A stretch of DNA of 27,781 nucleotides, from contig JAEZYE010000062.1 in NCBI GenBank assembly GCA_023419315.1, forward strand, positions 1-27,781. Reading direction: 5' to 3'. The position numbers and the translations under genes are program-made. Of this stretch, positions 9,218 through 16,640 are shown one piece after another. Within the stretch, counting starts at the first letter, position 1; the number at the start of each line of letters is the position of its first letter. The notes under the pieces were generated by a model. That model was given only the letters and a program-made list of their open reading frames with translations. It was not told the DNA's origin and did no database searches. The DNA is from Pseudomonadota bacterium (GTDB lineage: Bacteria; Pseudomonadota; Gammaproteobacteria; Xanthomonadales; Xanthomonadaceae).

Positions 9218-11680
9218 TCAGCCTTCCGGACTTGGGGACACGGCCATCGACAGGGTCGATTCGTTCACATTTTCGGCGCTGCTCCGCAGCAGGCGCAGTC
9301 TTTCGGCCGCATCCCACAGACGCGGGTGGGCCCGTCGGCGCTCCCTGACCTGCAGCCCGGCGGCCCCGATCCACACCTGCACGGCACCGCTCTCCGCCGT
9401 GTCGAGAACCTCGGCACCGTTGTTCGCCCAGCGCTGCCGAATCAAGGGCCGCGGGTGACCAAACCGGTTTCCGTGTCCGCTTGATACCAGCGCCAGTCGC
9501 GCGCCGGTTGCCGCGACGAATGCAGGTGTCGATGAACCACCACTGCCGTGGTGCGCCACGAGCACGACGTCGGCGCGCAGCATCCGGGGTTGATCGCGGA
9601 CGATCGAACGCTCCACCACCTCGCCGATGTCACCGGTCAGCAAGGCTGCACCGTGGGCCGATTCGATCCGCAGCACGCAACTGGATTCGTTTCCCAGATA
9701 GGGGAAATGGCGGCCTGGATGCAGGAACCGGAAATGCACGCCATCCCACTGCCAGGAATCACCGGCCCTGCATCGACGCGTCGGCACATGCCCCGTCATT
9801 CCCTCGGGAGCAAGCACCTCGTTTGGCGGCATTGCCCGCACGACGCTCGCCAGTCCGCCCGCATGGTCGTTGTCTCCGTGGCTGACGACCGCACGGTCCA
9901 GCCGGCGCACACCCAGCGCGCGAAGCGTCGGCACGACCGCGCGCTGCCCCGCGTCGAAACCATCGCGAATGGCGGGCCCCATGTCGTAAAGCAAGTTGTG
10001 GTGTCGCGTCTTGACCAGCACCGAAAGCCCCTGCCCCACGTCGATGACGGCCAGTTGCAGTTCGCCGCGCGCAAGCCGCCCGGCATCCGGAACAAGGAGA
10101 GGACACCAGAGACAGAGCGCGAGTCCCTTGCCCGGTGTGCCGCGCGGCATCAGCATCCACACCGCGCCGCAAAGGGCCAGCAGCAGCGTCCATCCGGGCG
10201 ATTCGGCGATCCACCACAACGCAAATCGTGACTCGGCGGCATGGACGAAGGATGGCCATGTCAAATCGAAGCACCATGCGGCGGCCTGCCAGACAATCGT
10301 GCCTGCGCCTGCCACGGACGCTTCCAGCGCCAGACCACAGAGGGCGAGCGGCACGACGACGAGACTCCACCAGGGAATCGCGATCACGTTGACAAACGGT
10401 CCGGCAAGCGACGCCTGATCGAACAACACGACTGACAGCGGCAGGAGGCCGACAGTGGCAACCGCCTGTGCGGAGAGAAAGCCGCGCAGCCAATGGGTGT
10501 CATCGCTGGCAGGCAAGCACCAGGCCAGCCAGGCCACGCCCGCGAAACTCAGCCAGAATCCGGCCGCCAGCGGAGACAAGGGATCCGCCAGCAGCACGGC
10601 CAGCACGGCCAGGCCCAGCGCCTGGCCGACGGATGCAGGCCGCCGTCCCAATCGCGCCAAGGCCCAGACCCCCATCATCAGAACCGTTCGTACGGTGGGG
10701 AGCGCGAACCCCGCCAGCGCGGCATAACCGATTGCTGCCAGAAGCGCTGCGACGCCCATCGCCATCGGCCTAGGCACCTGGCGCGACCAGGCCGGAAACA
10801 GTCGCCACAATCCACCGGCAAGTGCCGCGACAGCCGCGGCGACGATGCCGACATGGAATCCCGAAATCGCGATGAGATGAGTGAGACCCGCAGCCCGCAG
10901 CGTTGCCCAGTCGCTCTCGCGCAAGCCGCGCGTGTCTCCCAATGCCAGGGCCCGCAGGAACCGTGATGAATCGTTTGGGACGTGTTGTCCGATGCGTGCG
11001 GACATGACCTCGCGCCAAGCCTGTAGTCCACTTGCCGCTTCCAGCCGCCGCGCGGTCTGTTCCGGATGCCGCAGATAACCGGTCGCGGCCAGGCGTTGCA
11101 CCAGCGCGTGCCGCTCCGCATCACTACCGCCCGGATTGCGCAGGCCGCGCGGCGCGCGCATCCGGGCCCGGAAATGCCACCGTTCTCCCGCACGCAGTTG
11201 CAATCGGGGCCCCGGCTCGACGGCTTCGTAGTCGTCGTACCAGGCCAACCTCACGGTGCTGTTGCGAAGCGTGATCTCGTTGAAATCACTGTCATCGATA
11301 CGGAACGCGAAACGCGTCCTGCGCGCCTCGTGCTGGGGCAATTCGACAACGCGCCCGGTGAGCGTCAGCTCCTTCTGTTCAAGGTGCAATGGCAACTGGG
11401 CCTGCAGCGCCAGCGCCGCATGCAGTCCGGCCCATGAAAAGCCGAACAACAATGCTCCGAAGGGCCGGCCTCGCCAGCGGGCGATCCATCCGACGGCGCC
11501 GACCATGCACGCGAGTACGAGGACGCTCAGCGGCAACAGATGCGGCATCAACAGGCTGAAGGTGGTTCCAGCGAGCAGCGCTACCGCATTGGCGATCCCG
11601 AACACGGGCCGACGAGCCGCGTCGGCCGAATCCTGCGCGCTCCCCCGAACGCCGGTTCGCGATGGGCTTCGTTGTTGCAT
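9218..11680 (-). CDS. comEC: DNA internalization/competence protein ComEC/Rec2
   Basis: This inner-membrane channel carries single-stranded DNA across the membrane in natural transformation. The ~820 residues contain an N-terminal hydrophobic and DUF4131/OB-like region, then the multi-helix Competence domain with the signature GLTHLIAISGFHVGIVAA. A C-terminal metallo-beta-lactamase-like domain follows (VIDVGQGLSVLV, SHGDNDHAGGL, LLTGDIGE, VAHHGSGGSS). All the metal-binding motif pieces are visible, so the nuclease-like domain looks intact. The start is uncertain: ATG at 11680 is used, while an in-frame GTG lies seven codons upstream (11701); neither has a strong ribosome binding site. It faces the HD-domain gene divergently across about 150 bp in which I see no convincing promoter. 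Confidence 0.93.
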   Translation of the reverse strand: MQQRSPSRTGVRGSAQDSADAARRPVFGIANAVALLAGTTFSLLMPHLLPLSVLVLACMVGAVGWIARWRGRPFGALLFGFSWAGLHAALALQAQLPLHLEQKELTLTGRVVELPQHEARRTRFAFRIDDSDFNEITLRNSTVRLAWYDDYEAVEPGPRLQLRAGERWHFRARMRAPRGLRNPGGSDAERHALVQRLAATGYLRHPEQTARRLEAASGLQAWREVMSARIGQHVPNDSSRFLRALALGDTRGLRESDWATLRAAGLTHLIAISGFHVGIVAAAVAALAGGLWRLFPAWSRQVPRPMAMGVAALLAAIGYAALAGFALPTVRTVLMMGVWALARLGRRPASVGQALGLAVLAVLLADPLSPLAAGFWLSFAGVAWLAWCLPASDDTHWLRGFLSAQAVATVGLLPLSVVLFDQASLAGPFVNVIAIPWWSLVVVPLALCGLALEASVAGAGTIVWQAAAWCFDLTWPSFVHAAESRFALWWIAESPGWTLLLALCGAVWMLMPRGTPGKGLALCLWCPLLVPDAGRLARGELQLAVIDVGQGLSVLVKTRHHNLLYDMGPAIRDGFDAGQRAVVPTLRALGVRRLDRAVVSHGDNDHAGGLASVVRAMPPNEVLAPEGMTGHVPTRRCRAGDSWQWDGVHFRFLHPGRHFPYLGNESSCVLRIESAHGAALLTGDIGEVVERSIVRDQPRMLRADVVLVAHHGSGGSSTPAFVAATGARLALVSSGHGNRFGHPRPLIRQRWANNGAEVLDTAESGAVQVWIGAAGLQVRERRRAHPRLWDAAERLRLLRSSAENVNESTLSMAVSPSPEG

Positions 11681-11855
11681 TTCGGGACGTCCATTTCCCA
11701 CGGACGACCAGTTTCAAGCGCGTCGCGCACCGCCACCATCAGTCGACTGCGGAATACGGCATCGGGAAAATCCGGTATCCGCAACGCCAGACTGCCGGCC
11801 TGCTGCCCGCCCCCTCGCCAACTCTGCCCTGAATCCATCCGCCCGGACAACGCAC

Positions 11856-12461
11856 ATGCAAGCCATCATCGACTTCGTGCTGGAACTGGATCGCCTGAAA
11901 GCGGTGACACGGAAGATTCGCCTGCGCGAATCCGGACGCTTGGAGAATTCCGCCGAGCACAGTTGGCAGTTGGCGTTGTTCGCGTTCTCGTTGCGGGACT
12001 ACGCGCCCGGTGGCGTGGATGTCGATCGCGTCATCCGCATGCTGCTGGTCCACGATCTTGGCGAAATCGAAACCGGGGACACCATGGCGTTCGTGGAAGA
12101 AGGCCTGGAACAGCGCAAGCGGGACGAGCGCGCCGCGGTGACGCAGTTGTTCGGCGCGCTTCCCGAGGGAGACGGTGACGAACTGCTCGCATTGTGGGAA
12201 GAGTTCGAGGACGCCGTGACAACGGAGGCGCGGTTCGCACATGCAATCGACCGCGCCATGCCGGTCCTGCACAACCTCGCCAATGCCGGGCAGAGTTGGC
12301 GCGAGAACGGCATCAGCTTTGAGCGGGTCGTGCGCCGGATTCGCCCGCCCATCGAAACGGGATGTCCTGCGCTTTGGGAGTATCTGGAGCCGCGCCTGCA
12401 CAAGGTACTCGCGCGCGGGTGGTTCGGCGCGGGCAACATGCCCGAACAATCGCGGCGGTAA
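11856..12461 (+). CDS. HD-domain phosphohydrolase (YfbR/HDDC2-type 5'-deoxynucleotidase)
   Basis: The 201-residue protein has the metal-binding HD pattern in the arrangement of the YfbR/HDDC2 family: NSAEHSWQLAL (first His), LLVHDLGEIETGDT (HD pair), and a late Asp in AHAIDRAMPVL. Family members hydrolyse deoxynucleoside 5'-monophosphates; the substrate here is inferred. The ATG at 11856 begins MQAIIDFVLELD, a normal N-terminus for the family, and the long open frame upstream is a shadow of comEC. It is the only plus-strand gene in the left 19 kb, divergent from comEC and convergent with lolD. The 97 bp downstream hold only a weak 5-bp hairpin. Confidence 0.88.
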   Translation: MQAIIDFVLELDRLKAVTRKIRLRESGRLENSAEHSWQLALFAFSLRDYAPGGVDVDRVIRMLLVHDLGEIETGDTMAFVEEGLEQRKRDERAAVTQLFGALPEGDGDELLALWEEFEDAVTTEARFAHAIDRAMPVLHNLANAGQSWRENGISFERVVRRIRPPIETGCPALWEYLEPRLHKVLARGWFGAGNMPEQSRR

Positions 12462-12558
12462 GCGCGACAGGCGACGCCACGTCCTGGCGATAACGGATCA
12501 ATCCGCCGTCGCAGTCATTCCTGCTTCGCCGACCTGCCTGGATGGGTACGCGTACGGA

Positions 12559-13281
12559 TCAGACGTCCGCTGACGCCAGTTCGCGCAACCTGCCTTCGTG
12601 CAGTTCCAGCACCCGGTCCAGACGCCGCGCCAGTCGCCGATCGTGGGTCACGAGCACAAGACTGGTCTGCTGGGCGCGGTTGAGCTGGAGCATGAGGTCG
12701 AACACCGTCGCGGCGGTTTTTTCGTCCAGGTTGCCGGTGGGCTCATCACCCAGCACGCATGCCGGCTGGTTGACCAGCGCACGGGCCACGGCAGCACGCT
12801 GCCGTTCACCGCCCGAGAGCTCACCGGGCTTGTGTTCGATGCGGTGCCCCAGGCCTACGGACTCCAGCAATGCGCGTGCGCGCTGCATCGCGGTGTTCAC
12901 GTCACTGCCACCGAGCATCACCGGCATCATCACGTTTTCCAGCGCGGTGAATTCCGGCAGCAGGTGATGGAACTGATACACAAAGCCCAGTGACCGGTTG
13001 CGCAGCTTTCCGCGCGCAGCATCGGAGAGCGAGGACATGCGGTGGCCAGCGACATACACCTCGCCCGCGGTCGGCGTATCGAGCCCGCCCAGCAGATGGA
13101 GCAGCGTACTCTTGCCCGCCCCGGACGCGCCCACGATGGCGACGGTTTCGCCCGCATGCACATCCAGTTCGAGACCGTCGAACACCGGCGTGTGCATCTT
13201 GCCTTCGGCGTAGGTCTTGCCGAGCCCTTCGGCGCGCAGCACCGACGTGTCACCGAACTTCTGCATCGAAGCCTCATTCAT
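12559..13281 (-). CDS. lolD: Lipoprotein-releasing ABC transporter ATPase
   Basis: This ATPase of the Lol complex powers release of outer-membrane lipoproteins from the inner membrane to LolA. The 240 residues show Walker A GASGAGKST (51-59), a FVYQFHHLLPE Q-loop typical of LolD/MacB-type ATPases, signature LSGGERQR (155-162), Walker B CVLGDEP with the GNLD D-loop, and switch His in VTHD. The ATG at 13281 overlaps the permease gene by 8 nt and has GGAGG 9 nt upstream; a second ATG at 13266 with TGAGG 5 nt upstream is also plausible. It is the last gene of the sdh-lol cluster on this strand. Confidence 0.95.
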   Translation of the reverse strand: MNEASMQKFGDTSVLRAEGLGKTYAEGKMHTPVFDGLELDVHAGETVAIVGASGAGKSTLLHLLGGLDTPTAGEVYVAGHRMSSLSDAARGKLRNRSLGFVYQFHHLLPEFTALENVMMPVMLGGSDVNTAMQRARALLESVGLGHRIEHKPGELSGGERQRAAVARALVNQPACVLGDEPTGNLDEKTAATVFDLMLQLNRAQQTSLVLVTHDRRLARRLDRVLELHEGRLRELASADV

Positions 13282-14521
13282 AGCGCAGGGCCTCCGCCGG
13301 CTGCGTACGCGCCGCGCGCCAGGCCGGGTACAGCGTCGCTAGAAAACTCATCGTCAGCGCGACACAGGCAATCGTGATCACGTCACCGGCCTGCAGGTCA
13401 TAGGGAAGACCGGTGATGTAGTAGACATCGGATGGCAGCAGCGTGACGTGGAAGACCGATTCGATCAGGCCGAGAATCCGTTCCAGGTTCATGGTCAGCA
13501 CGATGCCGCCGATGACGCCGGCGACCGTGCCGATGATGCCGATCAAGGAGCCCTGCACCATGAAGACCTGCATGACCCCGCGCGGCGTCAGGCCCAGCGT
13601 GCGCAGGATGGCGATGTCGGCCTGCTTGTCGGTGACCAGCATCACCTGCGAGTTCACCAGCGAAAATGCGCCCATCAGGATGATCAGCGAGAGCAGGATG
13701 CCCATCACCGTCTTTTCCATCTTCAGGGACTGGTAGAGGTTGGCGTTCTGGCTCATCCAGTCGCTGACGCGATAGACGTGGCCCAGCCGATAGACCAGAT
13801 CACGCGCGACGGTCATCGCCTGGTCCATGTCGTGCAGCTTGAGCCGGACGCCGGTAACGCCGTCACCCATGCGCAACACGCGCTGCAGATCGTTCATGTG
13901 TACGACGGCGAGGTTGCGATCGATGTCGTTGTGACCGACCGCGAAGATGCCGCTCACGGTGAACCGTTTTATCTTGGGCATCGCGCCCATCGGCGTGCCC
14001 TGGAAATCGCCGGCGGTGACGACCACGCTGTCGCCGACGCCGACACGCAGCCACGCGGCGAGTTCCTGGCCGAGCAGGATGTGGAACTCACCGGGCTGCA
14101 ACGAATCCAGGCGTCCCGCCTTCATCTTGTCCGCAAGCACGGACACCTTGCTTTCCTCGGCCGGCAGGATTCCCTGCACCAGCGCCCCTTGCGGGTCCGC
14201 ATGGCCGCTGAGCATGGCTTGCACGTCCACGTAAGGCGCCGCACCGATGACGCGCTTGTCATCGATGGCGACCTTCACCGCACGCGGCCAGTCCTGCAAG
14301 GGTTCACCCGCTCCGCTTACCGTGGCATGCGCCGTCATCTGCAGGAGGCGATCGCGGATTTCGCGCTGGAAACCGCTCATGACCGACAACGTGGTGATCA
14401 GCACCATGACGCCCAGTGCGATCCCCACGATGGATGCCAGCGAAATGAAGGAAATGAAACCGTTGCGGCGTTTGGCGCGCAGATAGCGCAGACCGATGGC
14501 GACGGGGATGGGTTTGAACAT
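13274..14521 (-). CDS. lolC: Lipoprotein-releasing ABC transporter permease (LolC/LolE family)
   Basis: This permease partners LolD. The 415 residues show the MacB/LolC layout: an N-terminal helix (about 25-48, FISFISLASIVGIALGV), a large periplasmic domain, and three C-terminal helices ending RTQPAEALRYE. The segment TPMGAMPK (176-183) resembles the LolC Hook that recruits LolA. Only one permease gene is present next to lolD, so the complex may be a homodimer of a LolF-type hybrid rather than LolC plus LolE; a second permease elsewhere cannot be excluded. The ATG at 14521 has AGG 7 nt upstream; an in-frame TTG at 14536 is less likely. The ygfX stop is 29 nt upstream. Confidence 0.93.
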   Translation of the reverse strand: MFKPIPVAIGLRYLRAKRRNGFISFISLASIVGIALGVMVLITTLSVMSGFQREIRDRLLQMTAHATVSGAGEPLQDWPRAVKVAIDDKRVIGAAPYVDVQAMLSGHADPQGALVQGILPAEESKVSVLADKMKAGRLDSLQPGEFHILLGQELAAWLRVGVGDSVVVTAGDFQGTPMGAMPKIKRFTVSGIFAVGHNDIDRNLAVVHMNDLQRVLRMGDGVTGVRLKLHDMDQAMTVARDLVYRLGHVYRVSDWMSQNANLYQSLKMEKTVMGILLSLIILMGAFSLVNSQVMLVTDKQADIAILRTLGLTPRGVMQVFMVQGSLIGIIGTVAGVIGGIVLTMNLERILGLIESVFHVTLLPSDVYYITGLPYDLQAGDVITIACVALTMSFLATLYPAWRAARTQPAEALRYE

Positions 14522-14550
14522 TGGGACCTGCGGCAAGGAACCGTAGCGCG

Positions 14551-15000
14551 CTATGTTGCCATCGACTGCTGTGCGCGCGAAGCATGGAAATCGCCTGCGG
14601 CAAGCCGCAGTTCACGCCTTGCCCACTGCGGAAGATTCTCCGGTGTCCAGAGGCATCGATGGACTTCACCGCGGTGTGTCTTCCACGTGAAGACGGCGCA
14701 CGGCCCCCGCCAGACCAGGCGAAGATCGCTGACACCCTCGCCTCCCACGGTGGCTGTGCCGGAGCCGTGGATGCAGATGTCCAGGGCCGGACGGCGCCAT
14801 TCCCGGCGTGCCAGCGCCACGGCGTGCGCGAGTGCGATGAGCGCGCCGGGCCATGCCAGATATCGCGGAATCATGGACGCCAGCAACGAAAATGCTGCAA
14901 ACACGCCCAACAGGAACAAGCTCAGGCAGACGGCGCGCGACGGGCGCCACTCATGCCGGAAGCTGACGGATCCTCTCGATGAGGTTGGCGAGTTCGACAT
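14551..15000 (-). CDS. ygfX: YgfX-family membrane protein (CptA-like)
   Basis: The protein has 149 residues. A basic N-terminal part (SFRHEWRPSR) is followed by two closely spaced hydrophobic helices (about 24-62), then a soluble beta-rich domain (RLVWRGPCAVFTWKT). This is the layout of YgfX/CptA, an inner-membrane protein encoded with SdhE in many gammaproteobacteria. In E. coli it has been described as a toxin acting on FtsZ and MreB. The ATG at 15000 lies inside sdhE, giving a 50-nt overlap, and no later ATG, GTG or TTG precedes the conserved N-terminus. Assignment rests on topology and on the position directly behind sdhE; sequence conservation in this family is low. Confidence 0.85.
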   Translation of the reverse strand: MSNSPTSSRGSVSFRHEWRPSRAVCLSLFLLGVFAAFSLLASMIPRYLAWPGALIALAHAVALARREWRRPALDICIHGSGTATVGGEGVSDLRLVWRGPCAVFTWKTHRGEVHRCLWTPENLPQWARRELRLAAGDFHASRAQQSMAT

Positions 15001-15202
15001 CCTGACAGGTCTCGTAGCCCAGGAACCAGCGCCACAGCCTATCGTCCTCGCAGTCCAGCAGCCGTAGGAAAACCGCGCGCTCGCCCTCGGAAGATGCCGC
15101 CCAGCGCTGTGAGAGATAGCGGTCGAACAGCTGATCCAGCTCGCGCATGCCTCGACGGCAGCGCCAGCGGATTCGTTTGAGTTCCGGGTCGGCTTCGGTC
15201 AT
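14951..15202 (-). CDS. sdhE: FAD assembly factor SdhE (SDHAF2-like)
   Basis: This small cytoplasmic factor assists covalent attachment of FAD to SdhA. The 83 residues begin with KRIRWRCRRGMRELD, which contains the invariant RGxxE motif (R17-G18-M19-R20-E21) that contacts the flavoprotein. A helical remainder with FLRLLDCEDDRLWRWFLG is typical of the family. It follows sdhB after 58 nt and overlaps ygfX by 50 nt. Being directly behind the sdh genes fits its role. The 58-nt gap holds a 7-bp hairpin overlapping the sdhB stop that has no T-run, so read-through from sdhB is expected. Confidence 0.93.
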   Translation of the reverse strand: MTEADPELKRIRWRCRRGMRELDQLFDRYLSQRWAASSEGERAVFLRLLDCEDDRLWRWFLGYETCQDVELANLIERIRQLPA

Positions 15203-15260
15203 CGGAGATCGGCGCCCGCCGGATCGGGCGCTTGGCCCATCCGGCGAAAGCGCGCCTGCG

Positions 15261-16043
15261 TCAGGCGCGGCGTTCCATCATCAGCTTCTTGATCTCGGCG
15301 ATCGCCAGCGCCGGGTTCAGTCCCTTCGGACAAGTGCGCGCGCAGTTCATGATGGTGTGGCACCGGTACAGCTTGAACGGATCTTCCAGATCATCCAGGC
15401 GGCTGCCGGTGTCCTCGTCACGCGAATCGATGATCCAGCGATACGCCTGCAACAGGATCGCCGGGCCGAGGTACCGCTCGCCGTTCCACCAGTAGCTCGG
15501 GCACGAGGTCGAGCAGCAGGCGCACAGGATGCATTCGTACAGGCCGTCCAGCTTCTTGCGATCTTCCGGCGACTGCAGGCGCTCGCGATCCGGCGGCGCC
15601 GGCGTCTGCGTGCGAATCCACGGCTTGATCGAAGCGTATTGCGCGTAGAAGTGGGTCAGATCCGGAACCAGATCCTTGACCACGTTCATGTGCGGCAGCG
15701 GGTAGATCGGCACTTCGGTCTTCTTGCAGTCGCTGATGGCGCGCGTGCAGGCCAGCGTGTTGGTGCCGTCGATATTCATCGCGCACGAGCCGCAGATACC
15801 TTCGCGGCAGGAACGGCGGAACGTCAGCGTCGGATCGATCTCGTTCTTGATCTTGATGAGCGCGTCGAGAACCATCGGTCCGCACGCGGCCAGATCCACT
15901 TCATAGGTATCCACGCGCGGGTTCTGGCCGTCTTCGGGATTCCAGCGATAGATCTTGAAGGTACGCGGCTGCTTCGCTTCCTTCGCGGGGAAATGCTTGC
16001 CCGGCTGGATTCGGGAGTTCTTCGGGAGTGCAAATTCGGCCAT
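15261..16043 (-). CDS. sdhB: Succinate dehydrogenase iron-sulfur subunit
   Basis: This is the electron-transfer subunit of complex II, passing electrons from SdhA FAD to ubiquinone at the inner membrane. The 260 residues carry all three cluster motifs: 2Fe-2S (C79, C84, C87, C99), 4Fe-4S (C171, C174, C177, C238) and 3Fe-4S (C181, C228, C234), in the usual CILCACCSTSC and CHTIMNCARTCPK contexts. The ATG is 2 nt after the stop of an exported protein gene that separates it from sdhA, an unusual position. The protein is slightly longer than the E. coli one because of an N-terminal extension. Confidence 0.97.
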   Translation of the reverse strand: MAEFALPKNSRIQPGKHFPAKEAKQPRTFKIYRWNPEDGQNPRVDTYEVDLAACGPMVLDALIKIKNEIDPTLTFRRSCREGICGSCAMNIDGTNTLACTRAISDCKKTEVPIYPLPHMNVVKDLVPDLTHFYAQYASIKPWIRTQTPAPPDRERLQSPEDRKKLDGLYECILCACCSTSCPSYWWNGERYLGPAILLQAYRWIIDSRDEDTGSRLDDLEDPFKLYRCHTIMNCARTCPKGLNPALAIAEIKKLMMERRA

Positions 16044-16045
16044 GG

Positions 16046-16639
16046 CTACTGCTGTCCGCTTTGGCTGGATGAGCCGTTGATTTGGATGGAGTTACAGAAT
16101 TCGATCAGGTCGGCGCGCAAGTCGGCGACATGATCAGGTTGCGAGATCGCGGCACAACGGTAGAACGAAGCACCGTCCTGCAGGGTGACGGACAGATAGC
16201 CCTCCGGCACGGTCGAGCCGCCACCACCGACATAGTCATACGTGGCTCGGCCGATGGCACTGGATTCCACCGCCGCACGGCCGGCCGACGTGAGCCGTCG
16301 GGGAGCTGCGATGCGTCGGTCGGGGAGCGCCTGCGCGTACGCGGCCTGTGCCTGCGCAAACACGGCATCCAGCGATGCCGGCGCCCGTGCTTCCAGCAGC
16401 CACTCGACCGACATCTCACCGCGTCGGAGGCAACCCTCGCGTACCAGCGGGTCACACAGGTTCAAGGTCAGCTGGGGCACGCTGCTGGAAACCGGCGCGA
16501 CAATCCAGCCCGCCGGCACTTCGACGGTAATGGGCGAGCCTTCCACGGCCACCCGCTGTCCCGCCATCGCGGACGACGCATGCAGGGCCAGGCCTGCGAC
16601 GGCGATCGTTGCAACGCGCGGGAGGAAACGCGATGGCAT
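16046..16639 (-). CDS. Exported protein of unknown function inside the sdh operon
   Basis: The protein has 197 residues and I do not recognise its family. The N-terminus has a basic start, a hydrophobic core (VATIAVAGLALHA) and an AMA|GQ site, a good type I signal peptide cleaved after residue 26. The mature part holds four cysteines (62, 70, 162, 182), which could form two disulfides in the periplasm. Its pattern, a strand leading to VPAGW at the start and a C-terminal helix ending FCNSIQI, is loosely like the Mog1/PsbP/DcrB fold; this is a guess. The ATG at 16639 is 1 nt after the sdhA stop, and the TAG is 2 nt before sdhB. It must therefore be translated from the sdh message. An upstream in-frame start would overlap sdhA and spoil the signal peptide. 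Confidence 0.85.
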   Translation of the reverse strand: MPSRFLPRVATIAVAGLALHASSAMAGQRVAVEGSPITVEVPAGWIVAPVSSSVPQLTLNLCDPLVREGCLRRGEMSVEWLLEARAPASLDAVFAQAQAAYAQALPDRRIAAPRRLTSAGRAAVESSAIGRATYDYVGGGGSTVPEGYLSVTLQDGASFYRCAAISQPDHVADLRADLIEFCNSIQINGSSSQSGQQ

Positions 16640-16640
16640 C

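Noticed and set aside
11581..11850. An 89-codon minus-strand ORF across the comEC start and the comEC/HD-gene gap
   Set aside because: It overlaps the comEC N-terminus in another frame, shows no recognisable motif, signal or ribosome binding site, and high GC makes such frames common.
12475..12489. A 5-bp hairpin (CGCCA/TGGCG) after the HD-domain gene as terminator
   Set aside because: The stem is short and no T-run follows.
14951..15202. sdhE-ygfX as a newly found toxin-antitoxin system
   Set aside because: The pair is a known conserved operon partner of sdh genes; the better-supported role of SdhE is flavin assembly of SdhA.
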